Origin: Hyaloperonospora brassicae
Taxonomy: Eukaryota; Oomycota; Peronosporomycetes; Peronosporales; Peronosporaceae
DNA: 64,000 nt
Direction of reading: 5' to 3'
NCBI GenBank assembly: GCA_947650285.1
Contig: CANTFL010000478.1
Location: forward strand, 7,501-71,500
Shown one piece after another: positions 32,306-42,131 of the stretch (position 1 is the stretch's first letter; the number at the start of each line of letters is the position of its first letter). Below the pieces are notes generated by a model that saw nothing but the letters and a program-made list of their open reading frames with translations, did no database searches and had not been told where the DNA came from. The translations under genes were made by a program, and so were the position numbers.

Positions 32306-33419
32306 ATTCTTCTTGAAATGATGGTGGTGGTGTCAAGTACGTCCATTATTATGATAACTAACGACTGATAAGTGTGACAAGAAGTACGGCCCGGGTATCG
32401 GGTCGACAACTAAAGGGCTCCGTAGAGCCAGGGGCGACGGCAACGAGGTCAGAGACCCTCCTACCGAAGCCAACTACGAGTCAATCATGACCGCTGGCGC
32501 GACCAAGTAGACTGGGGACATGCGTACCGCCGGAGCGGCAGCACGGACAACGCGGGTATGCTGCCATATAAGGCAACAAACCCCTTTAGGACCGCTTGCG
32601 CGGCCCCCGACGTGGAGTGCGAACACCGAAGTGACTGCGTGGCGTGGAGAACGCCAACCCGCCGTCTATCTCTCCGAGGAGCTCAACCATCTGCGATGGT
32701 GGCCCCCTTCAGCCGCTTGCGCGGCCCCCGACGTGGAGCGCGATCACCGAAGTGACAGCGTGGCGTGGAGAACGCCAACCCGCCGTCTATCTCTCCGAGG
32801 AGCTCAACCATCTGCGATGGTGGCCCCCTTCAGCCGCTTGCGCGGCCCCCGACGTGGAGTGCGATCACCGAAGTGACTGCGTGGCGTGGAGAACGCCAAC
32901 CCGCCGTCTATCTCTCCGAGGAGCTCAACCATCCGCGATGGTGGCCCCCTACAGCCGCTTGCGCGGCCCCCGACGTGGAGTGCGAACACCGAAGTGACTG
33001 CGTGGCGTGGAGAGCGCCAACCCGCCATATATCTCTCCGAGGAGCTCAACCATCTGTGATGGTGGCCCCCTACAGCCGCTTGCGCGGCCCCTTGACGTGG
33101 AGTGTGCGCTCGCCGCAGCGGCGACACGTGGCGCGGGGTACGCCTCCAGTCCGTTAGACACCCCTGCTAGGCCGCTTACGCGACCCGTCGGTCTCCTACA
33201 CCCATACCTCGTCTGCGAGTGCAGCGCGCCCGCGTCAGATCTTCGACCCCGTCGGCTCCCCAAGGGGAGGATTCCCTCCGACGTGACTGCCCCGAAGGAA
33301 AAAAGACTGGCTTGAGCTGAACCGTGAAAATTTGGGAATGTGCTGAAAGAAGGTGGAAAGAACTGCGTTCGTCGCACCCCCACCGGTCCAGTGTCCTATG
33401 AATTCTTCTTGAAATGATG
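32306..33419. mobile_element. 1.08-kb insertion flanked by an 18-bp direct repeat
   Basis: attcttcttgaaatgatg occurs at 32306-32323 and again at 33402-33419, as a target duplication would. The insert (32324-33401) contains a 121-bp GC-rich tandem array and has a (ggt)n tract right after the left repeat, which on the minus strand would be a 3' microsatellite tail. No transposase or RT is present. A non-autonomous retroposon or a LINE end fragment is possible; the long duplication points to target-primed insertion. Confidence 0.65.
32592..33110. repeat. 121-bp GC-rich tandem repeat, about 4.3 copies
   Basis: ccgcttgcgcggccccc recurs at 32592, 32713, 32834, 32955 and 33076, an exact 121-bp step. 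A diverged sixth start (ccgcttacgcg) lies near 33174. Units are nearly identical. Because 121 is not a multiple of three, the same peptide appears in successive frames, which shows the frames are not a protein gene. Confidence 0.95.
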
Positions 33420-33900
33420 CAGACGAGGTCGGAACAACAGAAGGGACTACAATGCCCATCGTGAAGAGCTCGGGAGACTTGTAAACAATTCGACCAGACC
33501 AGCGGTTGCGGCGAAAGCAGTTGCGTCATCCAACAGCTGGCGGCAATGGGTGCACAAGGTAACAGGAATGGTCCGACAATGCTGGCTCGCCGTACTGTGT
33601 GCTTTGTTTGATTCTTACGATCCCGTACGACCTAAGTTGACAGTTAGGGAGGAGCGAGCGAGTGGCATCCTCGTCGAGACGCAAGACTGTCTAACACTTA
33701 TGTGCGATGCGACCACATGGTTGATAGCTTTGTCCGGTTCTCTTTAGCTAAAACCCACACGCAAGTGCGCAATGGGTCGTACGGCAATGCGCATTGCATG
33801 ACATTGTTCGCTTCCAGTGGCTCACTAACTCCCCTTACATTTTGCGACCAGTCGTACGCATCCCTCCATAGCTCTTCCACGCTTCCAGCATATAGCATCA
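33420..33900. other. Short intergenic stretch with open frames
   Basis: A plus frame of about 108 codons (33421-33744) has no recognisable motif. A minus frame (33901-33698, ATG at 33901) joins in frame with 36072-35837 once the LINE is removed, giving about 145 codons. Neither is recognised. Confidence 0.35.
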
Positions 33901-33917
33901 TATCTCGGACCGAAGCG
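33901..33917. repeat. Left 17-bp target duplication of LINE copy 1
   Basis: tatctcggaccgaagcg here equals 35820-35836. It directly precedes the truncated 5' end of the LINE. Confidence 0.9.
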
Positions 33918-35819
33918 TCGTCACAAGATCAATCCGGGTCTCCTCTTTACTCCGACTAAGGCCGGGGGAGTGGGGCTCGTCTCGGTCGAGGTTGCTATTA
34001 AGACACAGCGCACTAAACACGCTCTCCGGTGGCTCACGCAAGCTCACGACAAGTATTTTGGAGCGTGGCGTTTTTGGGCTTATCAGGGTCAGCCGACTAC
34101 TTCAGCACTTGTTTTGCACGAACGGCCGCGGTCAGGGGGGTGGTCAACCTCTTTGTCAAAGCCGGCCAAAACCTCATTCATAGCGGACATCGACAGGCTC
34201 CTGGAGCCTACAGACGACCAATTAAGCCTGTTTGGAGACCGGGTACGTGCGTACACACCAACTCTACTCGCCGGTGCAGGAAGCTGGTGGGAAGAGGATG
34301 AATGGGTTCTGTCGTATTACTCGACTTTCCCTGAAGCATTAGCACACACGGATCCCCACTCGAAATCTATTCATCAATTTTGGGCGACGCTTGGATGGAG
34401 CAAGAATCCATATATCCGGGATGCACGGGGCAGGCAGTTGCTCGGCTATACGTATGACCGGATCGTACCATGCACCATCTCGGACTTGCGTATTAGACGG
34501 ACGGGGCCGTCCGAGTTTGTTTTCAGCATACCACTGTCCGGACAGCACGTCACCAATCATTCGCACCCCAAGTTACGACGATGGGCAACTGCGATATTAC
34601 TGGCATCCCCACCTTTTCGGATCGGAACTGATTTAGCGCTCCAGCCTCAGTTGACACTTCGGCACGCTCCTCCTTTTCGGTATGACTATGACTGGTCGTC
34701 CGAAAGCCGAGGTCGCATATCTGGAGTGAGAAGGGGACACAAGGTTCTAGAGGAAGCTAAGGTTCACCTGACGCAGGCGGCCGACGGGTTTCGTTGGTTC
34801 TTTACAACAAGGCTTCCTGAACTAGCGACGGATCGTGAAGTGGAAAGGGCAACATGGTTTGAACAACTCCAGCAGCACGGCGTAGTGTTTAACGCTCATC
34901 CTCGACATCATCGATTTCCATGGGCGGTCGCAGATGAGGTGCCAAATGCATCCATTCGCACAACACTCTCCCGTCTGTCATTTAAGCTTCACAAACGTCA
35001 GCTTTCTGTGGCATTACGTCCACTGCTGCAGCGTCTGGAAGCTGCCACCAGAACGGACACATGGCAGCGAGCTGTAGCGCACCAGCGTCCGTCTCAAGTT
35101 TGGGACCATGCACATGGGCTCACAGAATACCAGGTGTGGACTTGCTATCGTATAGCAACCATGCAACTCAACCTTTACCATGAAAATCGCAAAGACGACA
35201 ATAGTTGTCGCGTACATCAAGCATGTCGAGGGATTCAAGAAACACAGGCCCATATATTCTGGGATTGCCCGAAGGCGCGTGCGTGTTGGGCAAAATTAAT
35301 CGGTCATTGGACCGGTGAAACTGCGGCAGACCGATTTGGTACTTGCCAATATCTTGGCAGTGCCAATCGTCAAGCCCCAGCTATCTCACCACGGTTGAGA
35401 CAACGGTTGCTCAAACGGTTCATGGAAGACGTCGAGGCAGGAGTCCACGTCTGGAAACGGATTTGGTTTCTTATGAGTACCATGTGCCTCACCCACTTAT
35501 GGCAGGAGCGAAACGATGCGGTATTCAGGGGAGTCCTGACTACGACATCGCAAAGTGTAACCCGTTTTTGGGAGTCAGGGATACGCCAACTCCTAGCGCT
35601 GGCCAAACGTGAACATCGCGGTATTAGTACTGTCGTGCAAGGGGCTCTCTTGCACGCCGGCATCGAACTTTTTACCCAAGCACCTCGAGACATCGAGGTT
35701 TCTCTGGGTCATAGTCACGAAACTCTTCCGGATCCGGACTTGATTTCCTGGCTCAGGAGCTTTCAGACATCTTGTACATAATCACGTGTTAATAGACAGT
35801 CATGAAATCTCTCTCTCTC
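33918..35819 (+). mobile_element. LINE copy 1, 5' truncated
   Basis: A 1.9-kb non-LTR retrotransposon fragment with a 17-bp target duplication on each side and a (TC)n-type 3' end (gaaatctctctctctc). The ORF enters from the truncated 5' edge without ATG and is open to 35781. The reverse transcriptase domain is missing, as expected for abortive target-primed reverse transcription. Confidence 0.92.
33919..35781 (+). pseudogene. LINE ORF2 C-terminal part
   Basis: About 620 codons without an internal stop. It begins KINPGLLFTPTKAGGVGLVS, the GGxGL stretch that follows the RT domain in LINE proteins. The C-terminal zinc-binding-like region reads CRVHQACRGIQETQAHIFWD followed by CPKARACW (C-x5-C ... 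H-x4-C), as in zf-RVT regions, followed by a Trp-rich tail with HLWQERNDAVFRG. Catalytic RT and endonuclease domains are absent through 5' truncation, so it cannot act alone. The last 327 residues are identical to LINE copy 2. Confidence 0.88.
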
Positions 35820-35836
35820 TATCTCGGACCGAAGCG
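35820..35836. repeat. Right 17-bp target duplication of LINE copy 1
   Basis: tatctcggaccgaagcg, identical to 33901-33917. The first t could belong to the CT-rich LINE tail, giving 16 bp. Confidence 0.9.
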
Positions 35837-36900
35837 CGAAGGGCGCTTTGCAAGTTCAACATCCGTACAACGATGGGCAAGTCTACAGGGGGTTCATGTT
35901 CGACGTGCTCGCGCTTGGACATTTCTTTTCCATGCTGTACTAATGCGGCTCCAAAATGCCCGGCCTCGGTCTTCGCGCTGTGCGACTTGGTGAGGTTGAC
36001 ACCGCAACGAAGGAGTGTCGAGTAGATTCTCTCTCGCGTGCTCAATTTGTGTGCTGGGTCGCAGTCGAGCACATTAACAGGTTGCTAGTGCACATACCCA
36101 GGAGGGACTTTCATCGTATGCGCATCCAGACGAGGCCAATGGCAGTTCAGATCCCCGTGGCAGTTTCACGGGTTGTCTGACTGCAGATGAGAGATGCCAT
36201 AAACCCGACGGCTTGTGGAGAGACCTGTCAGACCGCCTTTTCCATCTGTTGAGTGCATCGACTCTTCCATTGTGATGATCGGTCCTCGAAGAAGGGGCAA
36301 AAGCAGGCAAAAGCTACTGGCGTGCACGACAGTCTTTTCGAGCAACGACAACGGCTGCAAAGCTATCCTACCTACATTGGCGACATGTAGATGCAACACG
36401 TACAACCTGCTGGACAACAAGAGATGTTTTTGTTGAGATGCAGCCAAGACCCTACAACATGTGCGCGAAAGGACAAAAAGTGGCAAGTCGGTAGGACGTG
36501 CGACGACGGCGCCTACCGCTACACACGAGCAGACGGAGGGGCTGATCAGGTTGTTGACTTCAAGCGGGGCTTTGTCCAAGCGTGGAAGTTGTCCGTCTTT
36601 CATATATGGACCACGCAGTTTGGGTATACAACGGAAAACCGAGAGAGGGTCGAACAGAGCGATTCTTGAACGCGTCGTGAATGACCGCGTTCGTCCAGCA
36701 ATCACAACTGTCACTCTGCTGTTCTGCGCACAAAGACATCCGCTCGACGTGTTCGCCCAACCGAACCCGCCGACGCACTTGGGCGAGCACGTCGAGCGGA
36801 TACCTGTGTGGTGCGTCGGCGGATTCGGTGCGATACACACACAGCAGACTCGACTTAGGTGAGCGAAGTGGTCACGGCTAGAGTTGTTCCTACGTTGGAC
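35837..36900. other. Spacer between the two LINEs, with interleaved inverted repeats
   Basis: Open frames exist on both strands (for example minus 36948-36166) but none is recognised. The stretch 36738-36829 holds two interleaved inverted repeats in A-B-A'-B' order. This is probably an older decayed element or gene into which the LINEs jumped. Confidence 0.5.
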
Positions 36901-36914
36901 ACCGGTCCCATTTG
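36901..36914. repeat. Left 14-bp target duplication of LINE copy 2
   Basis: accggtcccatttg, repeated exactly at 37972-37985. Confidence 0.92.
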
Positions 36915-37971
36915 GAGAGAGAGAGATTTCATGACTGTCTATTAACACGTGATTATGTACAAGATGTCTGAAAGCTCCTGAGCCAGGAAATCAAGTCCGG
37001 ATCCGGAAGAGTTTCGTGACTATGACCCAGAGAAACCTCGATGTCTCGAGGTGCTTGGGTAAAAAGTTCGATGCCGGCGTGCAAGAGAGCCCCTTGCACG
37101 ACAGTACTAATACCGCGATGTTCACGTTTGGCCAGCGCTAGGAGTTGGCGTATCCCTGACTCCCAAAAACGGGTTACACTTTGCGATGTCGTAGTCAGGA
37201 CTCCCCTGAATACCGCATCGTTTCGCTCCTGCCATAAGTGGGTGAGGCACATGGTACTCATAAGAAACCAAATCCGTTTCCAGACGTGGACTCCTGCCTC
37301 GACGTCTTCCATGAACCGTTTGAGCAACCGTTGTCTCAACCGTGGTGAGATAGCTGGGGCTTGACGATTGGCACTGCCAAGATATTGGCAAGTACCAAAT
37401 CGGTCTGCCGCAGTTTCACCGGTCCAATGACCGATTAATTTTGCCCAACACGCACGCGCCTTCGGGCAATCCCAGAATATATGGGCCTGTGTTTCTTGAA
37501 TCCCTCGACATGCTTGATGTACGCGACAACTATTGTCGTCTTTGCGATTTTCATGGTAAAGGTTGAGTTGCATGGTTGCTATACGATAGCAAGTCCACAC
37601 CTGGTATTCTGTGAGCCCATGTGCATGGTCCCAAACTTGAGACGGACGCTGGTGCGCTACAGCTCGCTGCCATGTGTCCGTTCTGGTGGCAGCTTCCAGA
37701 CGCTGCAGCAGTGGACGTAATGCCACAGAAAGCTGACGTTTGTGAAGCTTAAATGACAGACGGGAGAGTGTTGTGCGAATGGATGCATTTGGCACCTCAT
37801 CTGCGACCGCCCATGGAAATCGATGATGTCGAGGATGAGCGTTAAACACTACGCCGTGCTGCTGGAGTTGTTCAAACCATGTTGCCCTTTCCACTTCACG
37901 ATCCGTCGCTAGTTCAGGAAGCCTTGTTGTAAACAACCAACGAAACCCGTCGGCCGCCTGCGTCAGGTGAT
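36915..37971 (-). mobile_element. LINE copy 2, strongly 5' truncated
   Basis: Minus-strand copy of the last 1.05 kb of the same LINE, with the same CT-rich 3' end (gagagagagagatttcatgac on the plus strand). It encodes the same last 327 residues (37936-36953) without change; I see one base difference near its 5' edge. It is flanked by a perfect 14-bp target duplication. Copy 1 and copy 2 face each other tail to tail. Confidence 0.93.
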
Positions 37972-37985
37972 ACCGGTCCCATTTG
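37972..37985. repeat. Right 14-bp target duplication of LINE copy 2
   Basis: accggtcccatttg, identical to 36901-36914. Confidence 0.92.
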
Positions 37986-38858
37986 AGCGAAGGATAAGGA
38001 AGGACACCGCGTGACAGTAGAGACGACTGCTCTTGTCCGTGCTTCTGGTCGCAGGAAAGGGTGGCATGATCTGGGCCGCTTATGCAGGAGGTGAACTAGT
38101 CCGCGCGTTGCTACACCGTGCACTGTCCAGACAGATCAGCATCTTACTGCCTCTGCGCTTTATCTTGCGCTGCTTCCTCGCGTGCGTTCGCGCAAGGCCG
38201 ATGCGGACGTCTGTCGACAGGGAATGAGGCTGAACGGCGCATGATGAGTGACACCGCTTATGCCGTGGGAACCTCCGGACATCAGCAGACGCGCGCACAG
38301 AGTTAGACGCTTATATTTGACCTGATGCTGACAGCTCGATGATAAGTATGCGGGTCGTCACGGCGACGCATTGGGTCAGAGTGCAGTAGAATTTTCGTCT
38401 TCCCGGCGTAGAGGTGTCGTGCCGCCTTAAACCTCGTCCGGTGAATGTCACACTGGCGACAATCCGTGTCACAGACGAAGCGAAGGCCATCTTCATGCGC
38501 TGTTCACCTGACTGGCCGACTGGCGCTCGCGTCCAGCAACTACCCACTGCAATACCCACTGCAATACCCACTGCAACACCCACTGCAATACCCATTGGGT
38601 TTCCTCCTAGACGCATGAACACGTTACCAAATAGACACCACATGACGACGTAGACCTATATGACAGATACCTGTACACGTCAATATATCGTCGCACATAC
38701 TGACACATAGACACTGCCCGCACCTTTCGTCCATTGACCTCATCGGTCCATCCCTTCCTATCCCTTCCCTTCCCATCCATCCACACACTGCTCCAAAGCC
38801 GATTTCCCGCGCGCTTGTGCTGCTCTCGCCCTTCAATCTACGCGACGATCGACTCGCA
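37986..38858. other. Upstream region of DHODH
   Basis: No confident gene. It contains a 12-bp minisatellite and a pyrimidine-rich stretch (tcccttcctatcccttccct at 38751-38770) near the DHODH start that could be the promoter or 5' leader. Confidence 0.5.
38539..38600. repeat. 12-bp minisatellite, about five copies
   Basis: Tandem copies of acccactgcaat with one c/t change. It keeps an open frame on both strands because 12 is a multiple of three. Confidence 0.9.
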
Positions 38859-40175
38859 ATGCGTCGCGCATATCGTCGCGTCCTAACGCTTCGGACCACA
38901 TCCTCTCGAAGACACACCGCCTCCTTGTCATCGTCTTCTTCATCGCATTCTTCTTCTTCGTCCTCGTCGTCCTCGCGCTTCCACACTGCTGCGTATGTAG
39001 CCATTGGCGGGGGCGCTGCAATGGCTGTCGTGGCCGCCTACAATGGCGTAGCGCCGCACGAGTGGGTCGTCGGACAGCTGGCGGGGCCCCTACTGCCTGT
39101 CCTTCGGCGGTTCGACCCCGAAGTGTCGCACCAGATGGCAGTGCAGTGCGCGCGCGTGGGTCTGACGCCACGGGACCGGGAGGCAGACCCCGAGCTGCTG
39201 CACGTCAAAGTACTGGGTCTTGAGTTCACGAACCCACTGGGGATCGCTGCGGGCTTTGACAAGGACGGAGAGGCCATGCAGGGCATGTTGGACATGGGCT
39301 TTGGCTGTGTCGAGGTCGGCAGTGTCACGCCCGAGCCACAGCCGGGGAACGCCCGCCCGCGAGTCTTTCGCTTGTGCGAGGACAGGGGCGTGATCAACCG
39401 CTACGGCTTCAACAGCAAAGGCCTCGAGTACGTTGGCGCTCGTCTGGCCGACTACACGAGTTCTCGAGCAAAGCGTCGAGCGCAGAGCAGTAGCAAACAT
39501 CGTACAGGTGTAGTGGGTGTCAATCTAGGAAAGAACAAGACGACAGAGGACGCTGCGGCCGACTACGTGCGCGGTGTGCACGCGCTCGGTCGGTACGCCG
39601 ACTATTTGGTGGTCAATGTGTCGTCGCCCAACACACCGGGTCTGCGTGCGCTGCAGGGACGTACTGAGCTGCGAAGTCTCCTTGTGCGTGTGCTGGGGGC
39701 TCGAAACGAAGTCGCTGCGTCGGAACGGCGCGAGATTCCGCTGCTCGTGAAGATTGCGCCAGACCTGACGGACGAAGACAAGCAGGACATTGCGAGAGTC
39801 GCGCTTGACCTGCAGTTAGATGGTCTCGTGGTGTCCAACACAACGCTGAGTCGACCCGATACCTTACAAGGGGCTGCCAAGGGCGAGGCGGGTGGGCTGA
39901 GCGGCTTACCTGTGCGGGACCTGTCTACGAAGGTGCTGGGAGACATGTACAAACTGACCGAGGGTCGAGTCCCGCTCATTGGCGTTGGAGGTGTCTCGAC
40001 TGGCCAGGATGCGTACGACAAGATTCGAGCTGGAGCTTCGCTCGTGCAGATGTACTCGTGTCTGATCTACGACGGTCCGCTGGCTGTTCCACGGGCTAAG
40101 AAAGAGCTGGCTGCGCTGTTACGTCGCGACGGCTACGAGAGCGTAGTCGATGCTGTTGGTGCTGCCCACCAGTAG
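38859..40175 (+). CDS. DHODH: Dihydroorotate dehydrogenase, mitochondrial class 2
   Basis: 438-aa single-exon ORF. It oxidises dihydroorotate to orotate with ubiquinone as acceptor, the fourth step of pyrimidine synthesis, at the inner mitochondrial membrane. The N-terminus is Arg-rich ([19 protein letters not shown]), then a serine run, then a hydrophobic membrane segment ([18 protein letters not shown]), as in eukaryotic class 2 enzymes. Motifs: [20 protein letters not shown] (FMN site), [52 protein letters not shown] with the class 2 catalytic Ser, [11 protein letters not shown], and the C-terminal phosphate-binding [20 protein letters not shown]. The ATG at 38859 is the first in frame; the open frame reaches 38817 without ATG. 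GC-rich, unlike the flanks. Confidence 0.97.
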   Translation: MRRAYRRVLTLRTTSSRRHTASLSSSSSSHSSSSSSSSSRFHTAAYVAIGGGAAMAVVAAYNGVAPHEWVVGQLAGPLLPVLRRFDPEVSHQMAVQCARVGLTPRDREADPELLHVKVLGLEFTNPLGIAAGFDKDGEAMQGMLDMGFGCVEVGSVTPEPQPGNARPRVFRLCEDRGVINRYGFNSKGLEYVGARLADYTSSRAKRRAQSSSKHRTGVVGVNLGKNKTTEDAAADYVRGVHALGRYADYLVVNVSSPNTPGLRALQGRTELRSLLVRVLGARNEVAASERREIPLLVKIAPDLTDEDKQDIARVALDLQLDGLVVSNTTLSRPDTLQGAAKGEAGGLSGLPVRDLSTKVLGDMYKLTEGRVPLIGVGGVSTGQDAYDKIRAGASLVQMYSCLIYDGPLAVPRAKKELAALLRRDGYESVVDAVGAAHQ

Positions 40176-40361
40176 ACGGTGCCGTATACAAGAGAGAGTC
40201 AAGTGCTGTTTCTAGCTTTGGTCACTGCTACTCGTCAGAGTAAAGTCCGACGACATGACCTCTGAGAGACCGTTCAGATGTGCTTGTCCGTCTGAGGTAC
40301 ACCGAGTGAGCGTGTTTTTGGGAACGAAGTCGGAACTTGCTTGCGACTTTGCCGTTCGGGT

Positions 40362-40649
40362 CTATTTGCGTTTTTGTTCGAGCCAGTCCTTGACTTGCTG
40401 CTGTATCGTGTACGGTAGTGCGTCGATCGTGTTCACATGCACAGAGCAACTAGTTATACCATACTTTCCGCTATGTAAAGGGATGCAGACGCGATCAAGC
40501 ATTATCCAAAGACGCCGCTTGTCAATTTCCATGGAGAGCACTAGTGTGACTTTAAACAGCCACCAACATAAACGAGTTCTGGGGCACGCGTTTTTGGTGG
40601 CGTATCGGCATTGCGAGTTCTGCTGATCTTCTTTTCTTCGTTTATTCAT
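40362..40649 (-). CDS. Small hypothetical ORF, convergent with DHODH
   Basis: 95-aa frame with ATG at 40649 (MNKRRKEDQQNSQ), ending 187 bp from the DHODH stop. It contains a structured-looking C-terminal half (MEIDKRRLWIMLDRVC, YTIQQQVKDWLEQKRK). It could be the last exon of a gene convergent with DHODH or a chance frame. No family recognised. Confidence 0.3.
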   Translation of the reverse strand: MNKRRKEDQQNSQCRYATKNACPRTRLCWWLFKVTLVLSMEIDKRRLWIMLDRVCIPLHSGKYGITSCSVHVNTIDALPYTIQQQVKDWLEQKRK

Positions 40650-41688
40650 TTTAAAGTCAATTGTTTTGTTTGCAATCGCTAGCTGGGTAGACCGATCAGC
40701 GTGTGGCAACTATACTACAGACATGTGCTGCTGACGTAATTTTATTGCAATAAAATTGACAGTTGTTAGTGTGTGCGTCTACAATATGTTCCAGGGGGTC
40801 ACGTCCGAAAGCGTCATGACCAATCTGTGCTTGCGAGATCTGACAACTCTTGCAAGCACAGAATCGTTCGATATAGCCGCTAATCAGGCCTCACAACCCT
40901 AAGTGAGGGAAGTGCATGACATACCCCCGTCACCACATCTTTCACCACCACAACAGCTACCATCACGACGACCGTTACCACCAATTATTGCCCAACAGCA
41001 ACCATCACGACGACCGTTGCCACCACCCATTACCACCATAGCAACCATTTCTGCAATACCCATATCATGTAGCGGTAATTGGAAAAGTGTTTGTTGTACT
41101 ATTTTAAAATCGAAGATCGCCAAATGGAGAGAAGACGCGGTAACGATATCAAACGCCATGCGATACGACATACGCTCAACGGGTCCACAATTCGACTCCC
41201 TTAACTTTGCTTGCCTAGTTCTGTCGATAAAATATCCGAACTAACGATACACCCCCATCAGCAAATGGAAGCACATGCGGAACAACACATGCGCAAATTC
41301 GATGAAAACACTTTTTTTACAAACTGTCATCAATCGATTTTTCCTCACAATTTTTTTCCAATCAAATTTGCGCATGTGTGGTAATGACTCCTCCTCCCTT
41401 TCGTAACATTCATAAAAGTTGTTGGAAGCGTCTTAGCATCCAAGAATTTGTGGCTGCGACCGAAGCCATTGCACTTAACACGTCATATGAATCGCACTCA
41501 CGATAGGTTTATTTATAAGTTTGAAAATTTTTGTTGTGATAAGCTCGGACGCACGATCATCAGCATCGTCAGAAGAAATCGTGTCACTATGTATCGCACG
41601 TGATCTAAAACTTTATATGACCCCACCAACACCTGAGTATCATCGATGTCCTAAACACTTGATCAACACCAACAATTTCTGTGGCGAT
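40650..41688. other. Intergenic region with a short inverted repeat
   Basis: Apart from a partial direct repeat (accatcacgacgaccgtt twice near 40961 and 41004) and a 15-bp inverted repeat at 41285-41379, I see nothing. Confidence 0.5.
41285..41379. repeat. Perfect 15-bp inverted repeat, 65-bp loop
   Basis: acacatgcgcaaatt at 41285-41299 and aatttgcgcatgtgt at 41365-41379. It may be a small foldback or MITE remnant. Confidence 0.8.
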
Positions 41689-42126
41689 TGCAACGGGGCA
41701 CAATTTCACCAAATAACTGGTAATACCGTGTATTAATAAAGACAAGGCCGCCTAATCCTTGCGTCACGTACCCGTAGCGTGAGGAAGCGCGAGGAAACAA
41801 ACAGAGCTAGGAAAGCTCGGTTTGCGGGAAAGAGTATAACAGTGTTTTATATAGTGATTTTTTTTACTATACCTACTTGGTCTTGATCGAACTATGCGAA
41901 ACTACAATCTCCTACGTGGGTTTCTTGCTCACCACCCATCGCGCGCGTATAGCGGCGATTGATGATTAATTTGTTTGTTGTAGACGCTACATCAACCAAT
42001 TAGTGGAGCATTGTTCCGTTAACGTTACCTCTTCTTGAGTAATATTGATTAAATATTATCCAAATCGATAATGTCCAAAAGTCAATACGAATGTATCAAT
42101 TTTTGTATCAGGCTCACCTCGTTACA
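41689..42126 (-). repeat. Solo gypsy LTR with perfect target duplication
   Basis: 438 bp from tgcaacggggcaca to ctcacctcgttaca, with the LTR core ctcaccacccatcgcgcgcg and agcggcgattgatg and the gaggaagcg block of element 2 LTRs. The flanks gcgat (41684-41688) and gcgat (42127-42131) match exactly. It is well diverged from element 2 LTRs. It probably arose by LTR-LTR recombination that removed the internal part. Confidence 0.85.
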
Positions 42127-42131
42127 GCGAT

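Noticed and set aside
32520..33315. Several overlapping Arg/Pro-rich open frames of 65-144 codons on both strands.
   Set aside because: They are the 121-bp tandem repeat read in successive frames; the same peptide appears in all three, and starts are internal to the repeat.
36166..36948. A 260-codon minus-strand frame starting inside the LINE 3' end.
   Set aside because: Its start lies in the LINE copy 2 tail, the frame has no motif, and a better coding-like frame overlaps on the same strand.
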